A DNA stretch of 64,000 nt, taken from contig JAQQWL010000001.1 of assembly GCA_038363925.1 (NCBI GenBank), forward strand, positions 2,604,001 to 2,668,000. Direction: 5' to 3'. This document shows positions 10,954 to 21,659 of this stretch, piece by piece. Numbering within the stretch: position 1 is the first letter of the stretch; each line of letters starts with the position of its first letter. The DNA is from Apiospora phragmitis. Lineage: Eukaryota > Ascomycota > Sordariomycetes > Amphisphaeriales > Apiosporaceae. A program made the position numbers and the translations under genes. The notes under the pieces are model-generated. The model was not told the DNA's origin and ran no database searches. It saw only the letters and a program-made list of their open reading frames with translations.

Positions 10954-13447
10954 ATGGCTACTTTCGGTGTTGGGATTGATCTCGGGACCGCCAATACCCG
11001 GGTCGCCGTTTACCACAATGACAGCTTCGAGATCATCCTAGACGATGACGGCTTGCAGAGCATGCCGTCCTACGTCTCGTTCGGCGACAAGCAGAGGTTC
11101 TTCGGGGAAGCTGCAAGAAAACAAGCCATCAGGAACCCAGAGAACACAGTCTTCAATGTTTTGCGCTTGATCGGGAGAGACTTAAAAGACCCCGGGCTGC
11201 AAGACCACCTGAACTATCTGCCATTTCAAGTGGTAGGCGATGGCACGCCGTTTATACAAGTCCGCTACCTCGGGACGGGAGGTGCGCTTTACGCCGGAGG
11301 AGGTCCTGGCTATGATATTGTCCAAGGCCAAGCAGAATGCCGAAGCGTATCTCCATTCCACCGTCAAGGAGGTCCAAATAAGCGTGCCCGCAGATTTCGG
11401 TATCCGCAAGTACGACGCCGTCCGCGATGCCGCCGCTATTGCCGGCCTGGAGGTGATCGAGCTACTGCCCAGCCCGACCTGCGCATCCTACGTCTTGGGC
11501 ATCGAGAGGCCCGAGGAAGAGATGTACTCGTACGTCATTGCCGACGTGGGAGCGGGCGGGTTCAGCGTCAGTGTCATGTCTTCCGAAGAGGGCGTCAACG
11601 AAGTCGTGTCGGTCGCCGGTGATCTGGGGCTGGGGGGCGAGGATTTCCTCAAAACCTTGGTCCGTCATTTCGCCGAGAAAGTCAAGTCGATGTGGAACAA
11701 GGACATCACCAAGAACAACCGCGCCATTCGGCGGTTGAGGAGCGCGTGCGAGCAGGCCATTTGCCATCTCTCGTCTGCTCAGTCGACAGAGATTCACCTC
11801 GAAGCTTTGTGCGAGGGTCGTGACTTCTTCCATCAATTGACCAGGCAGGACTTCGAGTCTATCAGCGTGGGACTAATTAAAAAGATGCGGCAGACCCTGG
11901 ACCAAGCCATGGACGACGCAGGGGTCACCACGTCCGAGGTCAAGTACGTATTTCCACTCGGTGGCTGTTCGAGAATGCTGCAGTTCCGGAAAGTGCTGTC
12001 CGACTATTTCGAATACAAAGATCTCGACAGATTCCTAGACACCGAAGAGGCTCAAGTCTGCGGACTCGCTATCGGTTCTTCTATCAAGGTGGGTGACAAG
12101 TCGAATAGTCGTACTGATGGCTCCCTCCTACTATCCGTCCTCCCAAAGAGCTTAGGGGTCGGGACTTTGGGGGCCGGCACTCAAGTGCAGTTTGTCGACA
12201 CAATATTGCTCAAGAACTCGATGATGATTACTAGAAAGGAGTCGGTCTTCTCCTTGTCACTCAGCACTATACAGGGCAAGGCAGCAAAACCTGCCAGTGA
12301 CCTATCACCTGGCACAAGAGCCGTAGACTTCTACGAGGGTGAAGGGTCACTAGCGTCGAGGAACGAGCTCGTAGGCACACTTGACCTTGATTCAATACTA
12401 CCGCTGCCTGGGCCGGAGGTGATTCGCCTCAAAGTCAAGCTGAATGCCAAACCTGGCTTCCAAGTCAAGGCAACGGTGACAGTGCCTGGAAAGAACCGCG
12501 AGAACAAGAAAACCATGTCGATGTTCCTGGGGAACCGAATGTCCGAGCAATGCCTCCGGCAGTCAATAACCAACGAGGCGAGGTACAGGAGTGCCGACGA
12601 AGCAGAAGCCCAGAGGGTTGACCTGAGAGTCGCAGTAGATTGGAAGATCTATGATCTGTCTGAATTGCTTACCATGAACTATGAAATGGTTAGGGAGAGG
12701 ATATCTGACTTGCCGGAGACACTTCAAAAGATGCGGATCTGGATGGAAGCGAACGAAGATGCTTCATGGGACGGATACCACTCCAGGCTGCAAGTACTGA
12801 ACAGTATCCAGCGAGATCTACAAGAAGACAGAGGCACGCAAGCACGCAGCAGCCAATCTCCGGTCGATCCTGCCCCGAAGTATCAAAGAGAGCCGCCCAC
12901 AGCAAGCCGGACGTCCAGACCTCGTCTCTTGAAAAAGGAGATCAACGAGATGGTTTCTTGGCTAGATCAGATTCGAGACGAGTTTGATGCCAGGAAGCAA
13001 GTTCTCGTGGACAAACTAGCAGCTTTCCCAGATAATGATTCTGAAGCTAGCGACAGAGGAGGAACGGATGAGCGGGTACCAAACGTCGGCGGCGGCGGAG
13101 GCGGTAGAGCAGGGACAGCACGGCCGTACCACCCTCCACCCAGCATGGACCCAGCCGAGCTCTTCGAAAGCCACTTCGATGGATCGAAGCAGTCTTACAG
13201 TGCTGCGGACTTGGAGAGAATATCAGCATATCTCCGCACCACCGGGCATGAGGAGCACAGTAGACATCCCAAGCTCTATACGGTGCTACGACTTATTGAC
13301 GAGCTCCGCCTATTCAACCAGTTTGTCGAAGACGGGGTTACCGATGCTTCGATCCCTTTGTCTTACCATTCTTTACCACCATCCATCAACCTGGAAATCA
13401 CGAATAAGTTCATCGGTCGACAAACAGCAGTGCCTTTCGAGGTTTGA
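10954..13447 (+). pseudogene. Hsp70-like ATPase with long C-terminal extension, one frameshift
   Basis: The first ATG with a clear family match (10954) opens an Hsp70/actin-fold nucleotide-binding domain: GIDLGTANTRVAVY (phosphate loop 1), PSYVSF, the NPENTVFNVLRLIGR region, then EVQISVPADF, VIADVGAGGFSVSV (phosphate 2) and PLGGCSRM (adenosine/connect region). Several positions differ from canonical Hsp70; GGCSRM, for example, replaces GGSTRxP. A beta-rich substrate-binding-like part follows, then a predicted helical stretch with EINEMVSWLDQIRDEF and an unusual C-terminus (about residues 730-830). The frame changes at about 11265-11285: coding similarity runs through VVGDGTPFIQVRY and resumes one base out of register at GREVRFTPEEVLAMIL. 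A 28-nt GT..AG stretch there is too short and too conserved to be an intron. Total about 830 codons. It is either a real pseudogene or a one-base assembly error; everything downstream is open. Confidence 0.75.
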
Positions 13448-13789
13448 ACAACTGCCCGTCCTTATCTACATGGCTGGATATAGTTGGTGACGGGAATGGT
13501 TGCTGTAGCAATATTTCATTAGTATGATATCTGGGCTCAAAGAAGTATGACTAATGATAACGGAAGTAACGAAATGACAACGGAAGTAACGAAGCGATCA
13601 CTATGACAGCTACTAGGGAATGTGGAAAGGGCCACAGGATAGTAAGGGCTCGTGATGGCGCGAACTCAATCTCTTCCTATGGTCGGATTGCATTTTATTT
13701 TATTCTAATGAACAAAATTTGAATTTTCGTAATACAGTGGTTGCTCAACATGATATGCGTAGCTAAGCAACACAATACACTCAACTATC
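13448..13789. other. convergent intergenic spacer
   Basis: Lies between the stops of the Hsp70-like and lectin genes. It contains an imperfect repeat of GGAAGTAACGAA (about 13562-13595) and no coding sequence. It should hold both 3' ends. Confidence 0.5.
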
Positions 13790-15113
13790 CTAAAGCTCAA
13801 CTCCCTGGAGAACATGCTGCTCTGGAGCCTCCTGGGAAATCCCCTCGTCGTTGGATTTGGAGTACTCCCCAATGGACCAGGTCTGATCCGCACCCGGCTC
13901 CCATCCCGTGCCCGACCAGATCTGCATGCGCACATCATCATCCTCGTCGATGCCGAAAATGTATAGGAAGGCTTGCATAAGAGTTAGCAGGGCAGATAAA
14001 GACGAAAACAACAGAAGATAGCAATGCCGCGTCGAAACAAAAGGGAACTTACCCGTGCCGTTCTTCGCAATCAGCGCCGGCTCCGACACGAACGGCCCGG
14101 CCAGAGTCCACCACTCCTCCACCGACGGGTTCCAACTCCCATCGTCAAAGTTCTTGATGCGCAGCTTGCCGTCGTCGAGGCTCTTGCCCACGGTGTCGAC
14201 GTGGTCAGGCTTCCAGTGCACGACGCGGGGCGTGTCGGTGAACTCGCCGCCCAGATTCTCCCATTCCGCAGCGTACCCCTGCCCGTCCCAGTAGAGGTGG
14301 TGCAGGGAGCCCTCGGATGAGTCAATGGCCCAGAAGTCCATGCGGTCCGGGCCCCACGACGTCGCGCGCGGGTTGCCGATGAAACCGGGCCCGCCCAGGT
14401 CCTCCCACGCCGACCACTCGCCGCCCTGGTAGTACTTGTGCATCAGCGACGCGTTGGCGGCCAGGCCGATGACGTCGAGGCGGCCCTCGGCCCAGGACAC
14501 GAGGGCGGGGTCGCTGAAGAACTCGCCGCCAAAGTCCTCCCATTTGTCGCCCGCGGGGAACCAGTCATGGCCCGTCCAGGCCTTGTGCACGTACGAGCCG
14601 TTCTTGGTGCGCCCCACGATGTCGAGACGGTCCTTGCCCCAGGACAGGGACGAGACGGCCTCGATGTGGTCATGCTGGCCGCCTAGGTCGTCGGCGCCCT
14701 CCCACGAGGGGCCCCACTGGCCGCCGCCGAAGTACTTGTGCATCACATGGCCGCCAAAGCCGGAGCCGTTGACGTAGACGATGTCGAGGCGGCCCTCGCC
14801 CCACGAGGTCACCGAGGGGCAGCCTTGGCGTGGGATGGGAGGTACTCGAACTTGCTGACGGGTTGCCAGTCGTGGCCGGTGTAGAACTTGTGCCAGATGG
14901 ACGCGTCCGCGGCGACGCCGAAGAGGTCGACGCGGGGGTCGGACCAAGACACGGCCGAGAGGCAAGGGTCGTCCGTCAGGGCCGCAACGACCTATTCTAG
15001 CTGTTAGCTCACTTTATCTCGATGAAAATGGGACCAGATGGCCAGAGGTTGAGATTGGGTCGTACAGCTGCGGTCTGGATCAAAGCGGCCAGCTGGCGGT
15101 ACATCATTTTCAT
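13790..15113 (-). pseudogene. PLL-like seven-bladed beta-propeller lectin, one frameshift
   Basis: The predicted product is seven tandem repeats of about 45-50 residues with the pattern SWGxxRLDVxG..ASLMHKYY.G.EWSAWEDLGG, as in the Photorhabdus luminescens lectin (PLL) family, whose seven blades bind fucose or other sugars. Translation from the ATG at 15113 gives a basic start and a hydrophobic stretch (LAALIQTAAVVAAL) that could be a signal peptide. Introns are placed at 14992-15065 (74 nt) and 13972-14052 (81 nt, branch site CTAAC, length divisible by three). At 14816-14819 a run of four G on the plus strand leaves the frame one base short between the first repeat (ending near SHAKAAP) and the second (VTSWGEGRLDIV). 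Without that break the protein would be about 390 residues. Likely a secreted or defence lectin; the sugar is not predictable. Either a pseudogene or a homopolymer error. Confidence 0.75.
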
Positions 15114-15406
15114 TGTTTTCTTGTCGAAACTTGCCGACAACTATTATGTGGGTGAAAGCTAATTGACCCCCGTGTTCACCCGCGTGCCTTTAAATATATG
15201 TTTTTCGTTCTATGGTAGATCCACGATCGGAATACGCCATTGCCATCATTTTGATGCATCTCCCTCCCGGGGAGGGGTTTGTCCGAGACATGGGCTGGCC
15301 GATTGACGCCAATTGTCCGGCCCATGCCGATCTTTGGGCCATTCCTTGACCCTAGATACAGTAGCGCTACAGGGGGCGTGCCCTAATTTAGTCTGCAGCC
15401 GGCCAA

Positions 15407-16996
15407 TCACGAGCCCCGGGGTGGAAGTACGGGCGTGCAGCATATGCCGACATAAAACAGAGCGATCTCTCTCTGGTGTGCGGTGGGCAACGATTGTCCA
15501 GACTCCAGGTAGTCACCAGCCGCCACGGTCGATGATCTGAGACATCTCGGTCCCAGCCGCAGATCGCTATGCCCGTTAGCCTTTGGCATGGACATGGGAC
15601 AGGGGGGCTTTGCTGCCGTGCGAGACCCGGGCTGTTGGGGGTCAAGTTGCACATCCTTCTCAACCTGCTTGAGCACTGCATACGGTTCTACTACACGAGG
15701 GCCATCCAGACATGCACCAAGCAGCCATAGATCGACTTTTACGTTGTGGCAGTGCCTGATTGGGGAGATGTCCCTGCCAGGTGACTACGTCGAATACATT
15801 TGCATCAAATATCTTGGCACTACATGTTCAATGTTACCTTGCATAGCATTACGAACCGACAGGCATTAGTTTTCAGCTCCGCCAAGCCGTTGCCCCCTCT
15901 GCTTCTCCGGGTCCGGGGCCAGGGAGACGATTGTTGCGATCCTCGCTGCGGAACTTCTTGGTTGACCTCAAAGGCCGCGCGCATCTAAACGCCAACTTCT
16001 GCATGGCCGGTCATTCGTGTAACATCGTAACCTGTACCGCGAGTCGGCCCACCATCCGCGCCATCACCGAACCGGGCATCATGGAGTTGATCAAGGAGCC
16101 CATGACGAGGAGGCCGGCCTAGGGCCTTCCGCAGTCTTCGTAGACGTGACAGAAGGCGCAGTGGAAGTACTTTGCCCATGTGGGTCAGTAAAATATAGAC
16201 AAATCAGGGGGCAAACTAATAAAAATGCGTGAAAGCGAAAGTGGAAAGAGAGGAGTTGTATGCTACCACCCCAGAACGCTATATACCCAGGGATGAAGAC
16301 GTCGATGACCCCGAGGGGATCTTCCATTGGTCTTCTTGGGTAATGAGGATATGGTTATTGGTCGACATATTGACGGGTGTGATATTGTCGGTGGGCGTGG
16401 CAGCTATGAATGTATAAAATGATCTTAACACAAAGATAGAAGATCAAGTGAGCGTGAGTAGGAAAGTGTTCATTGGGAAGTCGCATTGCATCTCATTTTT
16501 CTTGGGGTTCGCTCTGAAAGACAAAAACATTTCCACATGTCTTGCCGGAGACAGATCTCGAAGACGTGTACGGAGTACTTGGATCCGTTACTCCAGGCTC
16601 TGTTTAAATTGTTCGACAGCCAACTCCAAAGGTATAGCTACTGATCCGTATTGCCTTACCTTGAATCCTCAAGTCAATTGTGTATAGTATATACCATTTG
16701 TTGCACAAACATGCTATAGCTAGTCCCATACAGCTAATCTAAGAAAGATGAATCATCTTGATTCGTTCCTAAGGCAAGGATTACTGCCCCATTCCAAAGG
16801 GCTCCGCAAAGTGTCTGAGATGATGTGGACCCCCGTACAGTAGTCTGGAGTCGCGGACCCTCCCATCACCCTTGCGCGTATCCGGGGTTGTTGCGGAGCT
16901 CGAGATTGTCAGAGATGGCGGATCGGTAGCGATGGAATACCTACCAGCAACATAGCTAGTAATAAACGGGTGCACTGGTAAGGGAGTAGCTGACAA
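15407..16996 (-). pseudogene. relic of a GliT-like thioredoxin reductase family FAD oxidoreductase
   Basis: No intact gene exists here, but fragments on the minus strand occur in the order expected for thioredoxin-reductase-like disulfide oxidoreductases of fungal metabolite clusters. They are a possible VRDSRLLYGGPHHLRHF near 16820-16870 (compare DSGxYRN..HHMHN), LGVIDVFIPGYIAFWG near 16265-16315, the redox centre YFHCAFCHVYED with its CxxC near 16140-16175, GLLVMGSLINSMMPGSVMARM near 16065-16130, and AAGDYLESGQ near 15485-15515, matching the FAD-binding AAGDC motif with Cys changed to Tyr. The pieces lie in different frames with stops between them, so the gene is long dead. The central CxxC and GYxxxWG matches are the strongest; the N-terminal piece is tentative. 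It may once have belonged to a metabolite cluster. Confidence 0.5.
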
Positions 16997-17148
16997 TAAT
17001 AATCATTAGCGGTGAGATGAATTTCAGTCATTTATCAATTCATTGCCTCATATCTATCTGAAGTCGTTTCTCATGTCTCATAAGGAGCGGTCTGCCCCTA
17101 TCTCATATCGCATGAATCAAAGCCAAACCTGTCCACCTCATTGCATCA

Positions 17149-18837
17149 TTAACCTTCCAAGTCATCCTGCGCCATCTTAGCCGGGTCTTCGTGGCCAACA
17201 TTCGGATGGAAGACGGAAGGCGCAGGTCTCTCAGAGAGAAACGGCTCTCGCCAATTGACCATCAGACTCTGGGGAAGCAGCGTGTCGAAGCTGGTGCGGA
17301 CCTCCTGACACTCCTTGATGAAGCGGAACCCACCAATGTTTAGTTCGCACACGACCAGCTGCATCTTCATACCCACCACCAGTTTGGCCAGAAGATGGTC
17401 GTCAAGGATGAACATCTCGGTGGGCTGGTCTTGTTTGCTCTCAAATTCCTCGGGTCGCGGGACGTTGCTCCACGCATGGTCAATGATGGTAGGGCGAAGC
17501 ATGACGATTCCAGTAGGCTTGACCTTACCGCCCAGGTTCTCCTTCTGGAGGATCTCTTCATTGTGTGTCTTGACGCGCTTGCTAGGTCTGTGGGTTGAGA
17601 CTACCCGGTAGGCCAGAGTCTTGGTCTTGACGACTTGTATGTCCCGAGGTTCAGTATCGTATATCGTCTGCTTCAGCTTCTCATCCTTGATCTTGTCCAT
17701 CAAGTTGAAACGGAAGATGATCAACTGCAGATGAGCATCAAGCTCTTCAGAGTTGTAGCGCATGTCATATCCTCCCCACTCTGATGCCTTCTTTTCCTTC
17801 GGGGTCTCATTTGCCGGCTTCTCAGGCTCATAGGTCTTGAAGATCCCACCATCGCAGAACAAGAACCTGGCAGCGGTGTTGAACGAGTCGGGAAGCGCTG
17901 CGTAAAGCTCGGAGGTGGCACGCAGCTCGTCCGGCGCGATCTGGCAGATGGCCTGCGCGGCTTTGATGTTGGCCGTGTATTCCGGGCATACGTCGTGGTG
18001 AAGGACATAATTCAGGAAATTGTGGATCAGGTCACCCGCCTCGCGAGTGTCGGTCTCGGGGTCGATGCGTGTGAGGCACTCGGGGATGAAGCGCGAGAGG
18101 AATCCCTTGACCACACCCTCAAAGTCGACGACCCAGCCCTCGGAATATTGGGGATTGTAGAACTTGGGTCCGACCTCGCTGTTCTGGACAGTCTCAGTGG
18201 CGGTCATCTGGCGGATCTCTTCTGTAGTCGATTCTCTGATTGCATCCATGTCCATGCCGCCAAACTGACGCTGGGAGCTCTCAATCCCGCCAAAGAAGAG
18301 GTACTTGTCGAATATGTTGGCGTTGCGCACGGCCACCTTGCGCTTCTGGCGGTAGCGTTGAATGCACTCCTCAATCCGCTGTGGGAAAGGGATCTCCGGT
18401 GCATAGATCTGTCTCTCCTCGGAGGCTTCGGCGGGAGTCACCGGGGGGTCACAGAAGTTCTCTTTGCATGGGTCAGCTCGGCGAAACCTAACAGAGAGAG
18501 TGTGGTTCAAAAGCTTGGACTTACCTTCGAACCCAGTGATATGTCTTCGCTTCTTGCCAGTCTTCTTGCGACTCTTTCTCTTCTTCTTGGGCTCCTTCTC
18601 ATCCAAGGCCAAGTCTTCAACATTCTCGGCGACATCGTTCACGTCAGGGTCTTCTTCAACAACCTCGTCTGCGGCTCCATCTGTGTTGCTGATAGGTGGC
18701 TCAAGTTGGTCGCTCTTGGTCTCCACGGGTGGCATCTGAACACTCTCGGATGTGCTGATGGATGTCTCGGCAGTGACAGGTTGCTTGGCAGCCTCTGCTG
18801 GCCCATCATCAGAAGGTGTAACGGGCTGATCGGCCAT
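17149..18837 (-). CDS. arb1: Arb1-family Argonaute siRNA chaperone subunit
   Basis: A 541-residue protein with one 63-nt intron (18462-18524, length divisible by three, CTGAC branch site). Splicing it joins ITGFE to ENFCDPPVTP. The first about 95 residues are acidic and low-complexity, followed by a strong basic cluster (KKKRKSRKKTGKKRR) that could be a nuclear signal. The conserved region then follows, with features I associate with Arb1 (PF09692): TGFEENF..PPVTP, FPQRIEECIQRYRQKRK, NIFDKYLFFGGIESSQRQFGG, WVVDFEGVVKGFLSRFIPE and IHNFLNYVLHHDVCPEY. In fission yeast Arb1 is part of the ARC complex, which holds Argonaute with duplex siRNA and is needed for H3K9 methylation. A similar role here is inference. 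The frame is intact. The assignment is from remembered family features, not a search. Confidence 0.7.
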   Translation of the reverse strand: MADQPVTPSDDGPAEAAKQPVTAETSISTSESVQMPPVETKSDQLEPPISNTDGAADEVVEEDPDVNDVAENVEDLALDEKEPKKKRKSRKKTGKKRRHITGFEGKSKLLNHTLSVRFRRADPCKENFCDPPVTPAEASEERQIYAPEIPFPQRIEECIQRYRQKRKVAVRNANIFDKYLFFGGIESSQRQFGGMDMDAIRESTTEEIRQMTATETVQNSEVGPKFYNPQYSEGWVVDFEGVVKGFLSRFIPECLTRIDPETDTREAGDLIHNFLNYVLHHDVCPEYTANIKAAQAICQIAPDELRATSELYAALPDSFNTAARFLFCDGGIFKTYEPEKPANETPKEKKASEWGGYDMRYNSEELDAHLQLIIFRFNLMDKIKDEKLKQTIYDTEPRDIQVVKTKTLAYRVVSTHRPSKRVKTHNEEILQKENLGGKVKPTGIVMLRPTIIDHAWSNVPRPEEFESKQDQPTEMFILDDHLLAKLVVGMKMQLVVCELNIGGFRFIKECQEVRTSFDTLLPQSLMVNWREPFLSERPAPSVFHPNVGHEDPAKMAQDDLEG

Positions 18838-21659
18838 CTCGCTGTATGTAGACCCCTAGTGTCTCTTATTATATTTCATGTTAGCCCACTTGCGCAAATA
18901 CAATCCAAGAAAAAACTAGGCTGGGGCTGTGGACATCGGACTTGCTACTGTGCCGGGGACTGAGACTGGGGATAGACTGGTAGGAAGGAAGGCACATACT
19001 TGCAGGGTTTTCGGAAACCAAATTGTATGTAGTAGTAGTGTACATGTATTGAAGCAATGCTTACGTGAATATTTGGGTGTGTGGTGGAAAGAGTGGTCTA
19101 ATGAACTTGAGGCAGCTACGTCCAAGTTGCCAACCGGGCGAGTAAGTGGAGGCTAGAGTGTGTAGGGGCTTGCATTGGGGATATGTAGTCGAAGTTACAT
19201 TTGAATTCAGAGAAGTACAAAAGGGAGAAATGTTTCACTCTGACTTACCTCTGCTTAGGAGTTGTTGGTGGTTGGTGGTTGGTGATAGAAGGGCCGTACT
19301 GGAAAGGTTGGTATCAACTGGAGGTGTGTTGGTGGTGGGAAGTGAAGGTCAAGTTTGATGCAATGCGACAGACACTCACCTTCCAATGGTAAGAATGCAG
19401 TTCGAACCTAAGTAAATAGAAATTCCAGTCCAGCGTTTCCTTACTGATTTTTGAAGCTGAGATTGGGTTGGATGCTTCATCGAGAATGCAAAGCTGTTGT
19501 TTGCTTGGGCTGATCGTGGGAGGGCATTCTGCCAAACAACAATTCGACTCACAAAGTGGCCAGGCGCAGTGCAATCATCCTTCACTTACAGCTAGAATAG
19601 TTGAAGTCACATATTTTTACTGGTTGTACAAGGTGCAATTTGTTGCTATTTCCAGATACCTGCAAACAAATGATCAAATCCGTTTGAATGGCTGCGCTGG
19701 CCATCTACAAACATGAGCCTGTAATGTAATTTGAACCATACACTGGAGAGAACGCTAATCCAGGCCTCAAACACTTTGGTATGTTGGTGAGGACAGAGGC
19801 TGAGCGTCGCATTGTCTTCGGGGTGGATTCACTAGCTATTCTCTTGGTCATTAAACTGAAAGTAGATTTGGAGGTAGTCAGGGCGTGTTGGATGTTGTAC
19901 GTGAACGGGATGTTCAATGGATGGGAGATTTCCAACATCCAACTGCCGTGCACCAGATGACCGATGTCTCAAAATTTCCAACGCATCCCGTCCGTTGCTA
20001 GCACGTGCCAGCAAATTCGTCCATGTTACTCGCGAGTCTCGCCTTCGTTGTTGATGAGGTGGCCAGATTGAACACGGGCAGTGGATTCTGATGTTGTCAG
20101 ATGCGCTCTACGAGATGACCTGCAGCTGCACAGATAAGCAGCTGAACGATCGGAACGGCACACGATGAGGCAGGACGGATAGCGAGACAGCATGCATGTT
20201 TCTCGTAGTGAGTCGCATGCTTTTTTCCCCACCAAGGGAAGTGTTTCCTCCTATTTGCCCGCTGAGTGTGGCTCATTAATGGCAAAGAACTAACTTTAGT
20301 GGGCGCGGGTCCGCTAATTCATCGACCATTAGTGGGCAAGGCAGATTCTGGACGGGTGGCTTAGCAGATGGAAACGCGCTGAAAGTCCGCCACACAGTCA
20401 GGCCCAGAGGCAGGCCCAGAAGCGGACCTACAGGCAGCACAGCATTCGAACAGTGCTGCCAAAGAGGTGCCGTGTAAGCCGGCCGGGCCGCAGCGTCCAC
20501 GTCGACGACAGACGTCACAGCAACACGAGTAAGCGGGCAAAGCAGCTGCCAGGCTGGGCAGCACCGAGCAGATCTTGGCTGGTACAGTAACATGATGATA
20601 AGCCAGCAGCCAGTGGGACTTTGAACCAATGAGATTACACATGCCAAAACGTGTAACGAGAGTGCCAAATTGATTTGCCTGTCACGCTGTATGTTGTTGA
20701 TTCAGTTGCCTTATCGGATGCCTCTTTCGAATTCTCCAGCAGTTGGGCGTCTCCAGAAGGGTCTTCGGCTGTTGTTTGTTTGCGTTGCGCCCGCAATGAA
20801 ACCCATCAAATCTATATGACATGCAGACAAACATGGACTTCTGCATGGACCCTGAGGGCAAAGGGGGGGCCAAGAAAAAGAAGCAGGGGGCCAGAATGTC
20901 GGGGAACAGGTAAATTGAAATTTAAGCCTAACCGATGACGGCAGCGGGTTGCCCCTTGTTGGAGCCCTTTTCCTTCCAACTCCTTCTCACAACTCTCTCT
21001 CAAGCTCTAACCTTAGCGCTCTCGACCAGACTCTCTCCAGTCCCTGCTCTTTTCCAAGTGACTGACTCCTGGTACTTTTTCGAGTCTCTCCTATTATTGG
21101 ACCGATCAAGTCTGTCTATGGCTGGCTGCGCCTTTGTCACCCCTCCCACTTCCCGCCTCTGATCCCTTTCATTCAATTTGACCCTGTGCCTTCTCGCCCG
21201 CCCTGCTCCTTTGTATTGTAACCTTACCCAACCTTACTCATACCTTCTACGGGCATACATATTCTTCTTATTTGTAGTCGAACCGTACCCCCTCCTTTAC
21301 GTGCGTGTTGAGACTGCTCTTTTTCATTGACCATTCTCCAGTATCGTTGCATTGCCCAAAGTTTACAAGTAGAAAAACGGGTTATCCAGGTTGCCAGGAA
21401 AGCCTGTTTGCTTGCATCGTCATTACTACATGTTGTCGCGGTTGCTGGATTCATTCTCTGTGCGCGGCCGTACAAGCGCCCAAACTGCCTAGTCCCTTGA
21501 TTGCCCGAAAAAAAACAAAACGAAACAACTGGAGGGTAAAATAAACCTCTTCCGACACAGGCACTTCCGCATTCCGTCAAAACATTTGGGTTTAGAGGAG
21601 GAGAACCAACCGAGTAAATCTGTCTATCAGGATCGGAATACCTCAATTACGTTTACTTA
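18838..21659. promoter_or_regulatory. 2.8-kb divergent intergenic region between arb1 and the IPMK gene
   Basis: No recognisable coding sequence. About 18840-20000 should contain the arb1 promoter. About 20940-21660 is strongly pyrimidine-rich on the plus strand (many CTCTC and CCTTCC blocks), as is typical around transcription starts of fungal genes, and is probably the long leader of the inositol polyphosphate kinase gene. Confidence 0.5.
21118..21162 (+). promoter_or_regulatory. possible upstream open reading frame in the IPMK leader
   Basis: A 14-codon ATG-to-TGA frame lies about 500 bases upstream of the main start, inside the pyrimidine-rich leader. If transcribed and not spliced out it could reduce translation of the kinase. 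There is no evidence beyond position. Confidence 0.25.

Noticed and set aside
11233..11260. 28-nt GT..AG stretch that would fix the Hsp70-like frame as an intron
   Set aside because: Too short for a fungal spliceosomal intron, and it encodes the conserved DGTPFIQV segment of the family.
17995..18963. 322-codon plus-strand open frame opposite arb1
   Set aside because: Antisense to an intact conserved gene with no domain; an artefact of codon usage.
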